This document shows, in pieces, positions 1 through 8,419 of a stretch of DNA of 64,000 bases. The stretch covers positions 3,709,001 through 3,773,000 of the forward strand of contig NZ_CP163439.1 in assembly GCF_041052385.1 (NCBI RefSeq). The letters are read 5' to 3'. Under the pieces are notes generated by a model. The model did no database searches, was not told the DNA's origin, and saw only the letters and a list, made by a program, of their open reading frames with translations. Both the position numbers and the translations under genes were made by a program. Numbering within the stretch: position 1 is the first letter of the stretch; every line of letters begins with the position of its first letter. The DNA is from Streptomyces sp. R28. Its GTDB lineage: Bacteria > Actinomycetota > Actinomycetes > Streptomycetales > Streptomycetaceae.

Positions 1-1661
1 TTTGCCTTCACGGTCCAGTTGGGCCGTCCGGTGGTCGGGTCGAGTTGCGCGATGCTCGTGGCGGTGATTTCGGTGCCGGTGAAGTGCGCGCAGACCAGGT
101 ACGCGTGCCGGGCCACGCTGCGCAGCAGGCAGGGCTGCTCCTGAGGGTTGGGCAGCGGGCGCTTCCAGCGGACCTTGCCGTCCTCGGCGTCGAGCAGGGC
201 GTAGTACTTCGACTCGTTGCCGTAGGTGGTGATGATGCCGGCGGGTACGGCGGTGGAGGCGCCCTGTTCGCTGTTCGGCTCCGTGGCCGCGTCGCCGTCG
301 CCGGTGACGGTCTTCCAGATCACCTTGCCGGTCTCGGCGTCGAGGGCCTGGACCGTGTAGCGGGTCCGGGACAGCCCTTCGCCGCCGATGGGCCGGTCGT
401 CGGCGCCGTAGACGTACGCCCGGCCGCTGCGTGCGGTGATGATCGTGCCCCCGGAGCTGCTGCCGAGGTCGTCCGCCGTCTCGTCGATGGGCCGGGCCCA
501 GGTGTTGCGGCCGTCGGCGAGGGCGAAGCGGGTCGCCATGACGTCGTCGCCGGCACACACCAGGGACCTGCCGGTGGCAGCGCAGCGGTTGAACGGGTTG
601 CTGGCGCCCACCGGCTCCTTGTCGACGCTCGGGTCCTTCGACTTCTTTCGCCAGTTCTGCCACCCGGTCGGCAGGTCACCCGGGGCTGCGTCGTCACCAC
701 CTGTGACGGCGACCGTGGTCGCGGTCACGGCGGCGAGGAAGGCGGCACCCAGTGCGGTGGCCAGCCACAGGCGCCTGCGGCGCTTCGGACGTCGTACGGG
801 AGGGGTCTCCTCGGCCGCGGCAGGCGTGGGATCCGGCCTCGGCTCGGGGGCGTGGCCGTCGCGCAGCAGTCCCAGCAATTCGTCCGGCGTCGGCCGGGAC
901 TTGGGGTGCTTTTCCAGGCAGAGGTGGACGAAGGGGAGCAACTCGGGCGGGACGTCGTCAAGTTCCGGGGTGCCGTCCACGACGCGTACGGCCGTCTCGT
1001 AGGGGCTCGGGCTGTCGAACGGGCCGTGGCCGGTGGCGGCGTACGCGACGACCGAGCCGAGGGAGAAGACGTCGGCGGCCGGGCCCACGTCCTGGGGAGA
1101 GAAGAACTGTTCCGGGGACATATAGGGCGGGGTGCCCATCACGCGCCCGGTCTGGGTGAGAACGTCCTGTGCCGCGAACTCGGTGGCGCGGGAGATACCG
1201 AAGTCGATGACGCGGGGGCCGTCGTCGGCGAGCATCACATTGGCCGGTTTCAGGTCACGGTGGACCATGCCGGCGCGGTGGATGTCCCGCAGGGCCTCGG
1301 CGAGGCCGGCGGCGAGTTCACGCAACTTCGGCAGCGGCAGGGGGCCGTGGCGGCGGACGTGGCTGCCGAGGTCCTCGCCCGGGATGTAGAGCGTGGCCAT
1401 CCAGGGGCGCGGCGCGTCGGCGTCCGCGTCCACGACGGGAGCCGTGAAGGCGCCGCTAACCTGGCGGGCGGCGGCCACCTCGCGACGGAAACGGGTGCGG
1501 AACTCGTCGTCGTCGGCGTACTGCGCGTGCACGACCTTGAGGGCGAGGCGACGACCGGAGTCGGAGCGCGCCAGGTAGACCACGCCCATGCCACCGGAGC
1601 CGAGGCGGTCCTCGATCCGGTAGCCGCCCACCTCCGACGGGTCGGTCTCGCGCAGCGCCAT
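1..1661 (-). CDS. Ser/Thr protein kinase with extracytoplasmic PQQ/beta-propeller domain (C-terminus off window)
   Basis: Membrane-anchored eukaryote-type kinase that would phosphorylate Ser/Thr on cytoplasmic targets. The open frame runs off the left edge after about 553 residues. The N-terminal kinase domain (about residues 14-270) has the glycine loop GSGGMGVVY, ATP-anchoring Lys42, the HRDLKPAN catalytic loop, a DFG motif and GTPPYMSPEQ. A Pro/Arg-rich linker, one membrane segment near residue 300 and an outer part with PQQ-propeller blades follow (for example ALDAETGKVIWK, LLDAEDGKVRWKRPL). The ATG is preceded by GGGGGAAC at a suitable distance. Kinase-plus-PQQ architecture is common in Streptomyces. 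The sensed ligand cannot be told from sequence. Confidence 0.93.
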   Translation of the reverse strand, partial: MALRETDPSEVGGYRIEDRLGSGGMGVVYLARSDSGRRLALKVVHAQYADDDEFRTRFRREVAAARQVSGAFTAPVVDADADAPRPWMATLYIPGEDLGSHVRRHGPLPLPKLRELAAGLAEALRDIHRAGMVHRDLKPANVMLADDGPRVIDFGISRATEFAAQDVLTQTGRVMGTPPYMSPEQFFSPQDVGPAADVFSLGSVVAYAATGHGPFDSPSPYETAVRVVDGTPELDDVPPELLPFVHLCLEKHPKSRPTPDELLGLLRDGHAPEPRPDPTPAAAEETPPVRRPKRRRRLWLATALGAAFLAAVTATTVAVTGGDDAAPGDLPTGWQNWRKKSKDPSVDKEPVGASNPFNRCAATGRSLVCAGDDVMATRFALADGRNTWARPIDETADDLGSSSGGTIITARSGRAYVYGADDRPIGGEGLSRTRYTVQALDAETGKVIWKTVTGDGDAATEPNSEQGASTAVPAGIITTYGNESKYYALLDAEDGKVRWKRPLPNPQEQPCLLRSVARHAYLVCAHFTGTEITATSIAQLDPTTGRPNWTVKA

Positions 1662-1740
1662 TCCGTACGTTCCCCCGTTCCGTACCGTTCGACGATCACG
1701 AACGAGGGTATCCGTACCCTTCCAGGCCGCCCGGCGGACC

Positions 1741-1935
1741 CTAGAACTGGATGGAGTTGATCGTCTCGGCTATCGAGTTGAGGAACCGCTGGATGTCGTC
1801 GGCCATGCCCGTCGAGGCAAGGAAGAAGCCGAACAGCACGGCGACGACGGCGGGGCCGGCCTTCAGGGATCCGCCACGGATCAACACCACCAAAATGATC
1901 GCCAACAGCAACACCACTGACAGCGAAATGGCCAC
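1741..1935 (-). CDS. Small conserved membrane protein (64 aa)
   Basis: GTG start. The N-terminal half is almost wholly hydrophobic (ISLSVVLLLAIILVVLIRGG), a second hydrophobic stretch covers about residues 28-45, and the C-terminal tail is amphipathic (DDIQRFLNSIAETINSIQF). It should span the membrane twice or form a hairpin. It lies about 80 nt upstream of the kinase gene on the same strand, so the two may share a transcript. I recall near-identical proteins in streptomycetes but know no function. The dense hydrophobic codons and lack of a competing frame support it as real. Confidence 0.72.
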   Translation of the reverse strand: MAISLSVVLLLAIILVVLIRGGSLKAGPAVVAVLFGFFLASTGMADDIQRFLNSIAETINSIQF

Positions 1936-2474
1936 AACAGATCACACCCTCGGTCGGTCCGCTCTCCCGGCCCGGGGATGCACCCCTCGCACCCCCGCCA
2001 GAACCATCGTGCCACCAACCGGGCCCCGCTATGCGGCACGTGACGTTTCGTTCGCCACACCTGTGCCGGATCTGTGCGGACCCTCCGCCCCCACCGACCT
2101 CTCACGTCGTGCCCGTACAGCATTTCGAGGCGACACTCGCGCAGGGAATTCGACGGGATCGTTTCCATCGGCACACAACGTGTTCGCGGGTATTTCGAAT
2201 TCTGCGCACTCTGATCATTTCATCGGAGTCGGCTCCTGCATATATGCACCTCTTAGTCCGGATGAATCCGGACAAGACGGGTGCCCAACAGGTGTCCCGC
2301 AGGTGCATGTTCGTCGTACACGCGCCATCGAGCGCAATAACCAGGAATGACCTGGCGGGTTTTACGAAATCACACAGACAACGCTAGGGTGCCTCAGATG
2401 TTCCACGCTGCCTCGTCCCCCGCATGCGCAGCAAGGTCCTGGACCGACTCCCCCGGCTTCCGGCGGGAGGGTCT
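1936..2474. other. Intergenic region with two palindromes
   Basis: About 540 bases that I cannot assign to a gene. It is visibly less GC-rich than its surroundings. It contains the perfect 12-bp palindrome TGCATATATGCA (2237-2248) and the dyad GTCCGGAT-GA-ATCCGGAC (2256-2273). A promoter-like pair, TTTACG then TAGGGT about 18 nt downstream, lies near 2360-2390, ahead of the acyltransferase gene. Short frames here show no codon bias or convincing ribosome site. Confidence 0.5.
2237..2273. promoter_or_regulatory. Adjacent palindromes, candidate operators
   Basis: TGCATATATGCA (2237-2248) is fully self-complementary. Seven bases further on, GTCCGGAT and ATCCGGAC (2256-2263 and 2266-2273) form a perfect 8-bp dyad with a 2-nt centre. 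They sit about 200 nt before the acyltransferase start in an otherwise gene-free stretch. Binding proteins are unknown; a role is inferred only from symmetry. Confidence 0.4.
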
Positions 2475-3680
2475 GTGACGGACTCGCTGCGACCGCACGG
2501 CCACAACAGAGCGCCACTCCCCCCGGCACAGTCGCCGGCGGACGGAGTGCCGAGTCCGCGCTCGCCGCAGGGCCAGAAGACTCAGGCGAACAAGAGACCA
2601 GCGTCCAGCGGCGCCCAGCAGCGCGACGCGTTCTTCGACAACGCCAAGTACCTGGCGATCGTGCTCGTCGCCATAGGCCACGCCTGGGAGCCGATCAAGG
2701 GTGACAGCCGGATCCTGGAGGCCGTGTACACCGTCGTGTACACCTTCCACATGCCGGCGTTCATCATCATCTCCGGCTTCTTCTCGCGCAGTTTCGACGC
2801 CAGCCCGAACCGGCTGAAGCGCCTGATCACCGGCGTCGCCGTGCCGTACATCGTCTTCGAGACGGCCTATCCGCTCTTCAAGCGCTGGATCGACGAGGAC
2901 CCGGGCCAGGACATCAGTCTCCTGGACCCGTGGTACCTGACGTGGTTCCTGTGTGCGCTGTTCATCTGGCGGATGACCACCCCCATCTGGAAGATGGTGC
3001 GCTGGCCGCTGCCGATCGCGCTCGGCCTCGCCATGGCGGCGACGGTCACCCCGGAGATCGGCGACGACCTGGACCTGCAGCGGGTGCTGCAGTTCCTGCC
3101 GTACTTCGTGCTGGGCCTGATCATGAAGCCCGAGCACTTCCACATGGTGCGCACGCGCACGGTGCGGATCCTGTCCGTACCGGTCTTCGCGGCGGCGCTG
3201 GCCTTCGGCTGGTGGGCGGTGCCGCGCATGAACACCGCGTGGTTCTACCACCGTGACGCCGCGCAGGAGCTGCACGCCCCGTGGTGGAGCGGGCCGGTCA
3301 TGGTGCTGGCGATGTTCGGCTGCTCGCTGCTGCTGACGGCCTGCTTCTTCGCCTGGGTGCCGCGCCGCCACATGTGGTTCACGGCGCTCGGCGCGGGAAC
3401 GCTGTACGGCTACCTGCTGCACGGGTTCGTGGTGAAGGCCGGTGACTACCAGGGCTGGTTCGAGGCCGCCTGGCTGCACCGGCCGCTCGGTGAGATCTTC
3501 GTCAGCGTCTGCGCGGCCGTCGGGGTCACGCTGCTGTGCACCAAGCCGGTGCAGCGGGTGTTCCGGTTCGCGATGGAGCCCAAGATGGACTGGGCGTTCA
3601 AGCGGGACGCGGCGGAGCTGGCCCGTGAGCGCGAGAAGCGTGAGGGTGCGGCGGCCAAGCGCGAGAAGGTCAACGCCTGA
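2475..3680 (+). CDS. Acyltransferase-3 family membrane protein
   Basis: Integral membrane O-acyltransferase-type protein (PF01757 family), likely modifying a cell-envelope glycan or secreted metabolite. The active-site-like start DNAKYLAIVLVAIGHAWEP places the family histidine in the first membrane helix, followed by FHMPAFIIISGFF. About ten hydrophobic helices follow, then a Lys/Glu/Arg-rich cytoplasmic tail (about 40 residues). I chose the GTG at 2475 because GGGAGG stands four bases before it; an ATG at 2424 would add 17 residues but has no ribosome site. Substrate not predictable. It is convergent with the HD-domain gene, 30 bases away. Confidence 0.85.
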   Translation: MTDSLRPHGHNRAPLPPAQSPADGVPSPRSPQGQKTQANKRPASSGAQQRDAFFDNAKYLAIVLVAIGHAWEPIKGDSRILEAVYTVVYTFHMPAFIIISGFFSRSFDASPNRLKRLITGVAVPYIVFETAYPLFKRWIDEDPGQDISLLDPWYLTWFLCALFIWRMTTPIWKMVRWPLPIALGLAMAATVTPEIGDDLDLQRVLQFLPYFVLGLIMKPEHFHMVRTRTVRILSVPVFAAALAFGWWAVPRMNTAWFYHRDAAQELHAPWWSGPVMVLAMFGCSLLLTACFFAWVPRRHMWFTALGAGTLYGYLLHGFVVKAGDYQGWFEAAWLHRPLGEIFVSVCAAVGVTLLCTKPVQRVFRFAMEPKMDWAFKRDAAELAREREKREGAAAKREKVNA

Positions 3681-3710
3681 GCCGACTTGGAGCGTTCCCC
3701 TCGCGGGACG

Positions 3711-4175
3711 TCACTCGCCTACCAGACCGAGAAGTGCGCGCATCCGTGCGTACTTCTCGGTCAGTCGTTTGCGGGTGGCCTCGTCGAGGGCCGCGAGGCG
3801 GGCCGGGTTCGCGTTGTGCGCCAGGTCCGCCTCCTTCACCAGCAGTGCGCCCTCGGTGGCGAGGATGCGTGCGGCGTAGGCCTCGGGTGGCTCTCCGGTC
3901 CGTTTGGTGAGCGCCAGCACGATGTCCTTCGTACGACGGCTCAGCGCGGCTTCTTCCAGCCGGCGTTCGGTCAGCGCGTCGTCCTCCACGGCGTCGTGCA
4001 GCCAGGCTGCGGCGATCTGGTCTTCGTCGCCGCCGCGTGCGCGTACGCCTTCGGCGACGGACTGGAGGTGTTCGGCGTACGGCCGTCCGGCCTTGTCGGT
4101 CTGGGTTGCGTGGGCGGCGCGGGCGATGGCCTCCACGTCCGTGAGGGACAGCGGGGTTCGGTCAGTCTCGGTCAC
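3711..4175 (-). CDS. HD-domain phosphohydrolase, small (p)ppGpp-hydrolase-like
   Basis: A 154-aa single-domain protein resembling the hydrolase half of RelA/SpoT and the small Mesh1-type alarmone hydrolases. It shows H in KAGRPYAEHLQSVA, the metal-binding pair in AAAWLHDAVEDD, and KEADLAHN, corresponding to the family K-ADRxHN motif. The predicted role is hydrolysis of a nucleotide 3'-pyrophosphate or a related phosphoester in the cytoplasm. Start is a GTG with a weak ribosome site. The last codons contain an 11-bp inverted repeat (3725-3735 with 3752-3762). Assignment to HD hydrolase is firm; ppGpp as substrate is inference. Confidence 0.82.
   Translation of the reverse strand: MTETDRTPLSLTDVEAIARAAHATQTDKAGRPYAEHLQSVAEGVRARGGDEDQIAAAWLHDAVEDDALTERRLEEAALSRRTKDIVLALTKRTGEPPEAYAARILATEGALLVKEADLAHNANPARLAALDEATRKRLTEKYARMRALLGLVGE
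3725..3762. terminator. Inverted repeat inside the 3' end of the HD gene
   Basis: GACCGAGAAGT (3725-3735) pairs perfectly with ACTTCTCGGTC (3752-3762) across a 16-nt loop. It lies within the last codons of the minus-strand HD gene and 45-80 bases past the stop of the plus-strand acyltransferase. It could therefore terminate the convergent transcript. No U-tract is present, as is common in Streptomyces. Confidence 0.45.
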
Positions 4176-4197
4176 CCGTCCAGTGTCTCGCCCTCGC

Positions 4198-4377
4198 CGC
4201 CCCTACCCGTCCCATCCCCCAGGGGCTGCCGCCCCTTCGACCCCGCCCCCTGGGGGCCTGCGGCCCCCAGACCCCCGCTTCGGCCCTGAACGGGCCTCGT
4301 CCTCAAACTCCCCCAGAGGGGGCACCCCCAGACGGGCTGAGGGTGCCTGGACCGGCGTCGAGAGGTGAGGCTTGGGG
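4198..4377. repeat. GC-rich dispersed intergenic repeat, copy A
   Basis: This region holds CCGCCCCTACCCGTCCCATC, then the hairpin CTGGGGGCC-TGC-GGCCCCCAG (4250-4270), then the block CGCTTCGGCCCTGAACGGGC continuing into a TCGTCCTCAAAC segment and GGTGCCTGGACCGGCG. The same ordered blocks recur at 7981-8110. Both copies lie between two minus-strand genes. I recall such elements as scattered in Streptomyces genomes. Function is unknown; the hairpin could act as a terminator. Confidence 0.75.
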
Positions 4378-5553
4378 TCAGCGTGTGGTTGCCGTGGGGC
4401 CCTCGCGGCAGATCAGCAGGAGGGCCCTGTCGTCGTTGACGTCCCTCGCGACCGCTTCGATGAGGTGCCAGGCCGCTCCGTGGAAGCCACCGGCGACATA
4501 GCGGTCGGCCTCGCCAGTGAGGCGGTCTATGCCCTCGACGATGTCGCGGTCGGACGTTTCGACCAGGCCGTCCGTGAAGAGCATCAGCACGTCGCCGGGG
4601 CGGAGCGTGCCCTTCACGGGGTCGAACTGGGCGCCGTCGTACACGCCGAGGAGGGGGCCCTCGGCCGCCTTCTCCTCCCAGCGGCCGCTGCCCGCGCTCA
4701 GTTGCAGGCCCGGTGGATGGCCCGCCGAGTAGAGCTCGTAGTCGCCCGAGTCCAGGTCCAGGACCAGGTGGATCGACGTGGCGAAGCCCTCGTCCCAGTC
4801 CTGGCGGAGCAGGTAGCCGTTGGCCGCCGGCAGGAACGCGTGCGGGGGAAGGCTGCCCAGGAGGCCGCCGAAGGCTCCGGAGAGGAGCAGGGCGCGTGAG
4901 CCCGCGTCCATGCCCTTGCCGGACACGTCCGTCAGGACGACCTCCAGCGTGCGGCCGCCGTTCGTGCGGGCCGCCACCACGAAGTCGCCCGAGAAGGACT
5001 GACCGCCCGCCGGGCGCAGCGCCATCTCGCGATGCCAGCCGTGCGGCAGGCTCGGCAGCTTGCTCTGGACGCGGATGCGTTCGCGCAGGTCGAAGAGCAT
5101 CGTGCCGCCGCGCCGCCAGGGCACGCCCACGCGGCTGCGGAACTGCGCGATCAGCAGGCCGAAGAAGCCGCAGGCGGCCACGACCAGGACCACGCCCGGG
5201 GTGACGCGGGACGGGCCCTCCGTGTACGGCCCGAGCTGCACCGACTCCACGATCAGCGCCGTCGCCGCCGCCGCGTACAGGCCCAGCAGGCTCGCCGGGC
5301 GCAGCAGCAGCCCACCTGCGACGATGGGGAGGACCAGCGCGGCCGGGGAAAACCACACCGGGTTGGCCATCGTCACGGCACAGATCAGGGGAACCGTCAG
5401 CAGCAGGCCGGCCAGTGCGATCCAGTCCGAGCCGTCGCCGCGGAAGTAGTCCACCGCGCTTCTGCGCACGCCGACGCGGGCCCGGTGCCACTGCATCTTC
5501 AACCGGGCCGTGAACGTCTCGGCCACCGTGCGCCGCTCTCGTCCTGCTGCCAT
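4378..5553 (-). CDS. Membrane PP2C/SpoIIE-type protein Ser/Thr phosphatase
   Basis: 391 aa. An N-terminal half with four or more hydrophobic helices (about residues 45-140) anchors a C-terminal RsbU/SpoIIE-like phosphatase domain. Metal-binding landmarks are SFSGDFVVA, VVLTDVSGKGMDA, MLFTDGLVE and the terminal VNDDRALLLIC, the usual order of this family. Such enzymes dephosphorylate anti-anti-sigma proteins in partner-switching control, or other Ser/Thr-phosphorylated targets. The membrane part suggests envelope input. No anti-sigma partner is adjacent, so the target is unknown. ATG start, overlapping no neighbour. Confidence 0.9.
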   Translation of the reverse strand: MAAGRERRTVAETFTARLKMQWHRARVGVRRSAVDYFRGDGSDWIALAGLLLTVPLICAVTMANPVWFSPAALVLPIVAGGLLLRPASLLGLYAAAATALIVESVQLGPYTEGPSRVTPGVVLVVAACGFFGLLIAQFRSRVGVPWRRGGTMLFDLRERIRVQSKLPSLPHGWHREMALRPAGGQSFSGDFVVAARTNGGRTLEVVLTDVSGKGMDAGSRALLLSGAFGGLLGSLPPHAFLPAANGYLLRQDWDEGFATSIHLVLDLDSGDYELYSAGHPPGLQLSAGSGRWEEKAAEGPLLGVYDGAQFDPVKGTLRPGDVLMLFTDGLVETSDRDIVEGIDRLTGEADRYVAGGFHGAAWHLIEAVARDVNDDRALLLICREGPTATTR

Positions 5554-5624
5554 TAGTTCGGGACCCTATCCATCGGACCCGCTGCTTGGCACGGGAGGTC
5601 CCACTTGTCCCCCGTCCGAGGTTC

Positions 5625-5644
5625 AACTTCACAGTGAACTTCAC
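5625..5644. promoter_or_regulatory. Direct AACTTCAC repeats upstream of the Eis-like gene
   Basis: AACTTCAC occurs at 5625-5632 and again at 5637-5644 (12-bp period). The overlap also creates the dyad TTCACAGTGAA. It lies in the divergent promoter region between the PP2C and Eis-like genes. Tandem repeats of this spacing suggest a response-regulator or repressor site, with some likeness to PhoP-box repeats. This is tentative. Confidence 0.3.
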
Positions 5645-5715
5645 GGAAAGCCACCTCGCGGCCGCCAGCGAGAAATTCCCTCGCTCGCCCCGCAATGCCC
5701 TGGTAGGCATGGTTC

Positions 5716-6981
5716 ATGGCGAAAGACAGTGCGAGCCACCTCGAGCACTTCAGCCGTCCCGAGCTGCGGGTGCTGCGGCAGGACGAGTGGGACATCTGGT
5801 ACGACGCTCTGATCCGCGCCTTCGGCGGGGTCCCGGAGTCGTCCGAGGAGCGGGAGTTGTGGAACTCGCTCACCGAGTTCGACCGTTTCATCGGCGCCTG
5901 GGACGGGGACGCGTGCGTGGGCACGGCGGGGGCCTTCAGCTTCCGGCTGACCGTGCCGGGTGGCGCGTCGGTTCCCGCGGCCGGCGTCACCATGGTCGGC
6001 GTCGCCGCCACGCACCGCCGGCGCGGTCTCCTGACGTCGATGATGCGCCGGCAGCTGGAGGATGTGCGTGAGTGGGGCCAGCCGCTTGCCGTACTGACCG
6101 CCTCCGAGCCGGAGATCTACGGCCGGTTCGGGTACGGCGTCGGCACCTTGCATGTCAACGCCGAGATCGACACGGCCCGCGTCCGGCTGTCCGTGCCGCC
6201 CGGCACCGATGACGTACGCCTGCGCTACGCCGTACCGGCCGACGTCCTCGACGTGTGCGAGGCCGTGTACGCGCGCAAGGTGTCCGGCCGGCCGGGGATG
6301 CTCGCGCGGCTGCCCGGCTGGGAGCGGCTCGGGCTGCTCGACCCGGAGAGCGAGCGGAGCGGCGGGTCGCCGCTGCAGTGCGTGCTCGCGGAACGGGACG
6401 GGGAGGTCGTCGGGTACGCGCGCTTCCATGTCAGGCCGGAGTGGGACGCAGGCGGGCCCAATGGCACTGTCCAGCTGCGGGACACGCAGGCCCTCGACCC
6501 GGCGGCGCAGGCCGCGCTGTGGCGGCTCCTGTTCGGCATCGACCTGACGTCCACGGTGAAGGCGTACGGGCGGCCGATGGACGAGGCGTGGCTGCACCAG
6601 GTGTCCGACATCCGGCGGTGTGCGCTCCGGGTACGGGACTCGTTGCACGTACGGCTGGTGGATGTCGGGGCGGCGCTCCAGGCGCGGACGTATCAGGCGC
6701 CGGTGGACGTGGTGTTCGAGGTCGAGGACGCCTTCTGTCCCTGGAACTCGGGGCGTTGGCGGCTGTCCGGGGACGCCAAGGGTGCGTCGTGCGAGCGTAC
6801 GACGGACTCGGCCGATCTCTCTTTGTCCGTACGGGAGTTGGGATCGGCCTACCTCGGCGGCGTCAGCCTGTGCGCGCTGGGCGCGGCCGGGCGGGTGCGG
6901 GAGCTGCGACAGGGGGCGCTGGCGGAGGCGTCGGTCGGGTTCGCGTCGGCTGTGGCGCCGTGGTTGCCGCACGGGTTCTGA
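5716..6981 (+). CDS. Eis-like GNAT N-acetyltransferase
   Basis: 421 aa, the usual length of the Eis family (tandem GNAT domains plus a C-terminal SCP2-like domain). The acetyl-CoA site is VGVAATHRRRGLLTSMM (about residues 95-111). EPEIYGRFGYG carries the tyrosine that acts as general acid in characterised Eis proteins. The chain ends in Phe, as expected where the C-terminal carboxylate serves as base. Members acetylate aminoglycosides, other amines or protein lysines; the natural substrate here is unknown. The start follows GGTAGG and an out-of-frame ATG. Divergent from the phosphatase gene. Confidence 0.9.
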   Translation: MAKDSASHLEHFSRPELRVLRQDEWDIWYDALIRAFGGVPESSEERELWNSLTEFDRFIGAWDGDACVGTAGAFSFRLTVPGGASVPAAGVTMVGVAATHRRRGLLTSMMRRQLEDVREWGQPLAVLTASEPEIYGRFGYGVGTLHVNAEIDTARVRLSVPPGTDDVRLRYAVPADVLDVCEAVYARKVSGRPGMLARLPGWERLGLLDPESERSGGSPLQCVLAERDGEVVGYARFHVRPEWDAGGPNGTVQLRDTQALDPAAQAALWRLLFGIDLTSTVKAYGRPMDEAWLHQVSDIRRCALRVRDSLHVRLVDVGAALQARTYQAPVDVVFEVEDAFCPWNSGRWRLSGDAKGASCERTTDSADLSLSVRELGSAYLGGVSLCALGAAGRVRELRQGALAEASVGFASAVAPWLPHGF

Positions 6982-7113
6982 GGCGTGGGCTAACGGCGGG
7001 GGGGGGAGGGCGCGCGCGGGAGGCCTCAGAGGTCGGTCGAGCTGGGGGGGGCGGGCTGGCTTAGGGGGACGGCTGGCTGGCTGCGGGGGTCAGCCGTCTG
7101 AGGGGCGGTCTGT

Positions 7114-7923
7114 CTACGGGGTCTGGCAGGTCGGGCACCAGAAGAGGTTGCGGGCGGCTAGGTCGGCGGTGCGGATCTCGTCGCTGCAGATGTGGCAGGG
7201 CAGGTTGGCCCGGCGGTAGACGTAGACCTCGCCGCCGTGGTCGTCGACCCGCGGTGGGCGGCCCATCTCCTCCGGGGTGTGCTCCGGGCGGACTGTGTCG
7301 ATGCGGTTGTTGCGGACGCCCTCGCGCATGAGGTCGACGAGGTCCGTCCAGATGGCGTCCCACTGCGTCGGGGTGATGTCCTTGCCCGCGCGGTACGGGT
7401 CGATGCGGTGCCGGAAGAGGACCTCGGCGCGGTAGACGTTGCCGACGCCCGCGATGACCTTCTGGTCCATGAGCAGGGCGGCGATGGTCGTACGGCTGCG
7501 GGAGATGCGCCGGTACGCCTGGTGCGGGTCGGCGTCCTCGCGGAGGGGGTCGGGGCCGAGGCGGTCGTGTATCGCCTGCTTCTCGGGGTGCGTGATCAGG
7601 GCGCAGGTGGTGGGGCCGCGGAGATCTACGTATGCGGTGCTGTTCGCGAGGCGGAGGCGGACGGTGTCCGTGGGTGGGGGTGCGGGGGTGCCGCCGAAGT
7701 TGACCTTGCCGAAGAGGCCGAGGTGGATGTGGATCCAGTCGGCGGCTCGGAAGCCGAGGAAGAGGTGTTTGCCGTGGGCCTCGGTGTGGGTGAGTTCTGA
7801 GCCGGTGAGGAGTTGTGCGGCGTCCGAGAACTTGCCCTGGGGGCTGGTGACGTGGGGGGTCGTGCCGAGGAATGCGGCGGCGTAGTCCTGGGCCAGCCGG
7901 TGGATGGTGTGGCCCTCGGGCAC
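7114..7923 (-). CDS. nei: Fpg/Nei-family DNA glycosylase (endonuclease VIII-like)
   Basis: 269 aa base-excision-repair enzyme that removes oxidised bases and cleaves the abasic site. It starts MPEGHTIHRLA, giving the N-terminal Pro nucleophile and the following Glu after Met removal. The helix-two-turn-helix region includes MDQKVIAGVGNVYRAEVLF, and a C-terminal zinc finger has CHIC and CPTC pairs (about residues 243-266). MPEGHT rather than MPELPE favours Nei over MutM. The 131-base gap upstream of the Eis-like stop contains a nine-G run (6998-7006) and other G tracts but no gene. Confidence 0.92.
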   Translation of the reverse strand: MPEGHTIHRLAQDYAAAFLGTTPHVTSPQGKFSDAAQLLTGSELTHTEAHGKHLFLGFRAADWIHIHLGLFGKVNFGGTPAPPPTDTVRLRLANSTAYVDLRGPTTCALITHPEKQAIHDRLGPDPLREDADPHQAYRRISRSRTTIAALLMDQKVIAGVGNVYRAEVLFRHRIDPYRAGKDITPTQWDAIWTDLVDLMREGVRNNRIDTVRPEHTPEEMGRPPRVDDHGGEVYVYRRANLPCHICSDEIRTADLAARNLFWCPTCQTP

Positions 7924-7980
7924 GGTGACTCCTTCTTCGTCTGCGGGTGGGTGGGGGTGCCGGCAGGTTTTTCGCCCCCC

Positions 7981-8110
7981 CCGCCCCTACCCGTCCCATC
8001 CTGAAGGGGCTCCGCCCCTGCGACCCCGGTTCCTGGGGGCTGCCGCCCCCAGACCCCCGCTTCGGCCCTGAACGGGCCTCGTCCTCAAACGCCGGACGGG
8101 CTGAAAGTGC
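7981..8110. repeat. GC-rich dispersed intergenic repeat, copy B
   Basis: Repeats, in the same order, the blocks seen at 4198-4377: the CCGCCCCTACCCGTCCCATC segment, a GGGGGCTGCCGCCCCC-type hairpin, then the CGCTTCGGCCCTGAACGGGC block and its TCGTCCTCAAACGCCGGACG continuation. It lies between nei and rpiB, both on the minus strand, and runs directly into a 114-bp tandem array. Confidence 0.78.
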
Positions 8111-8412
8111 CTGGACCGGCGCCGGCCAGCGACCGCCAGTCCCGAGAGGCCAAGCCCCAGCGGGTGGGTGGGGGATCGGGACGGCAACCGCCTCGTCCTC
8201 AAACGCCGGACCGGCTGAGGGTGCCTGGACCGGCGCCGGCCAGCGACCGCCAGTCCCGAGAGGCCAAGCCCCAGCGGGTGGGTGGGGGATCGGGACGGCA
8301 ACCGCCTCGTTCTCGGACGCCGGACCGGCCGGATGACGCCGACCCGGCGCCGGCAAGCGACCGCCAGCCAGCCTCGTGCAGCGAAGCCCCCTGCGGGTGG
8401 CTGGGGGCTTCT
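8107..8412. repeat. 114-bp tandem repeat, two near-identical copies plus a decayed third
   Basis: Units begin at 8107, 8221 and 8335. The first two are almost identical, including TGCCTGGACCGGCGCCGGCC, CAGTCCCGAGAGGCCAAGCC and GGTGGGTGGGGGATCGGGAC. The third keeps CGGCGCCGGC and GCGACCGCCAG but is diverged and incomplete. No supported gene overlaps it. Near identity of two units suggests recent duplication. Confidence 0.85.
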
Positions 8413-8419
8413 GCGGAAG

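Noticed and set aside
4172..5710. 512-codon frame overlapping the phosphatase gene
   Set aside because: Arg/Pro/Gly-rich shadow with no family motif; the 4378-5553 frame has clear PP2C/SpoIIE motifs.
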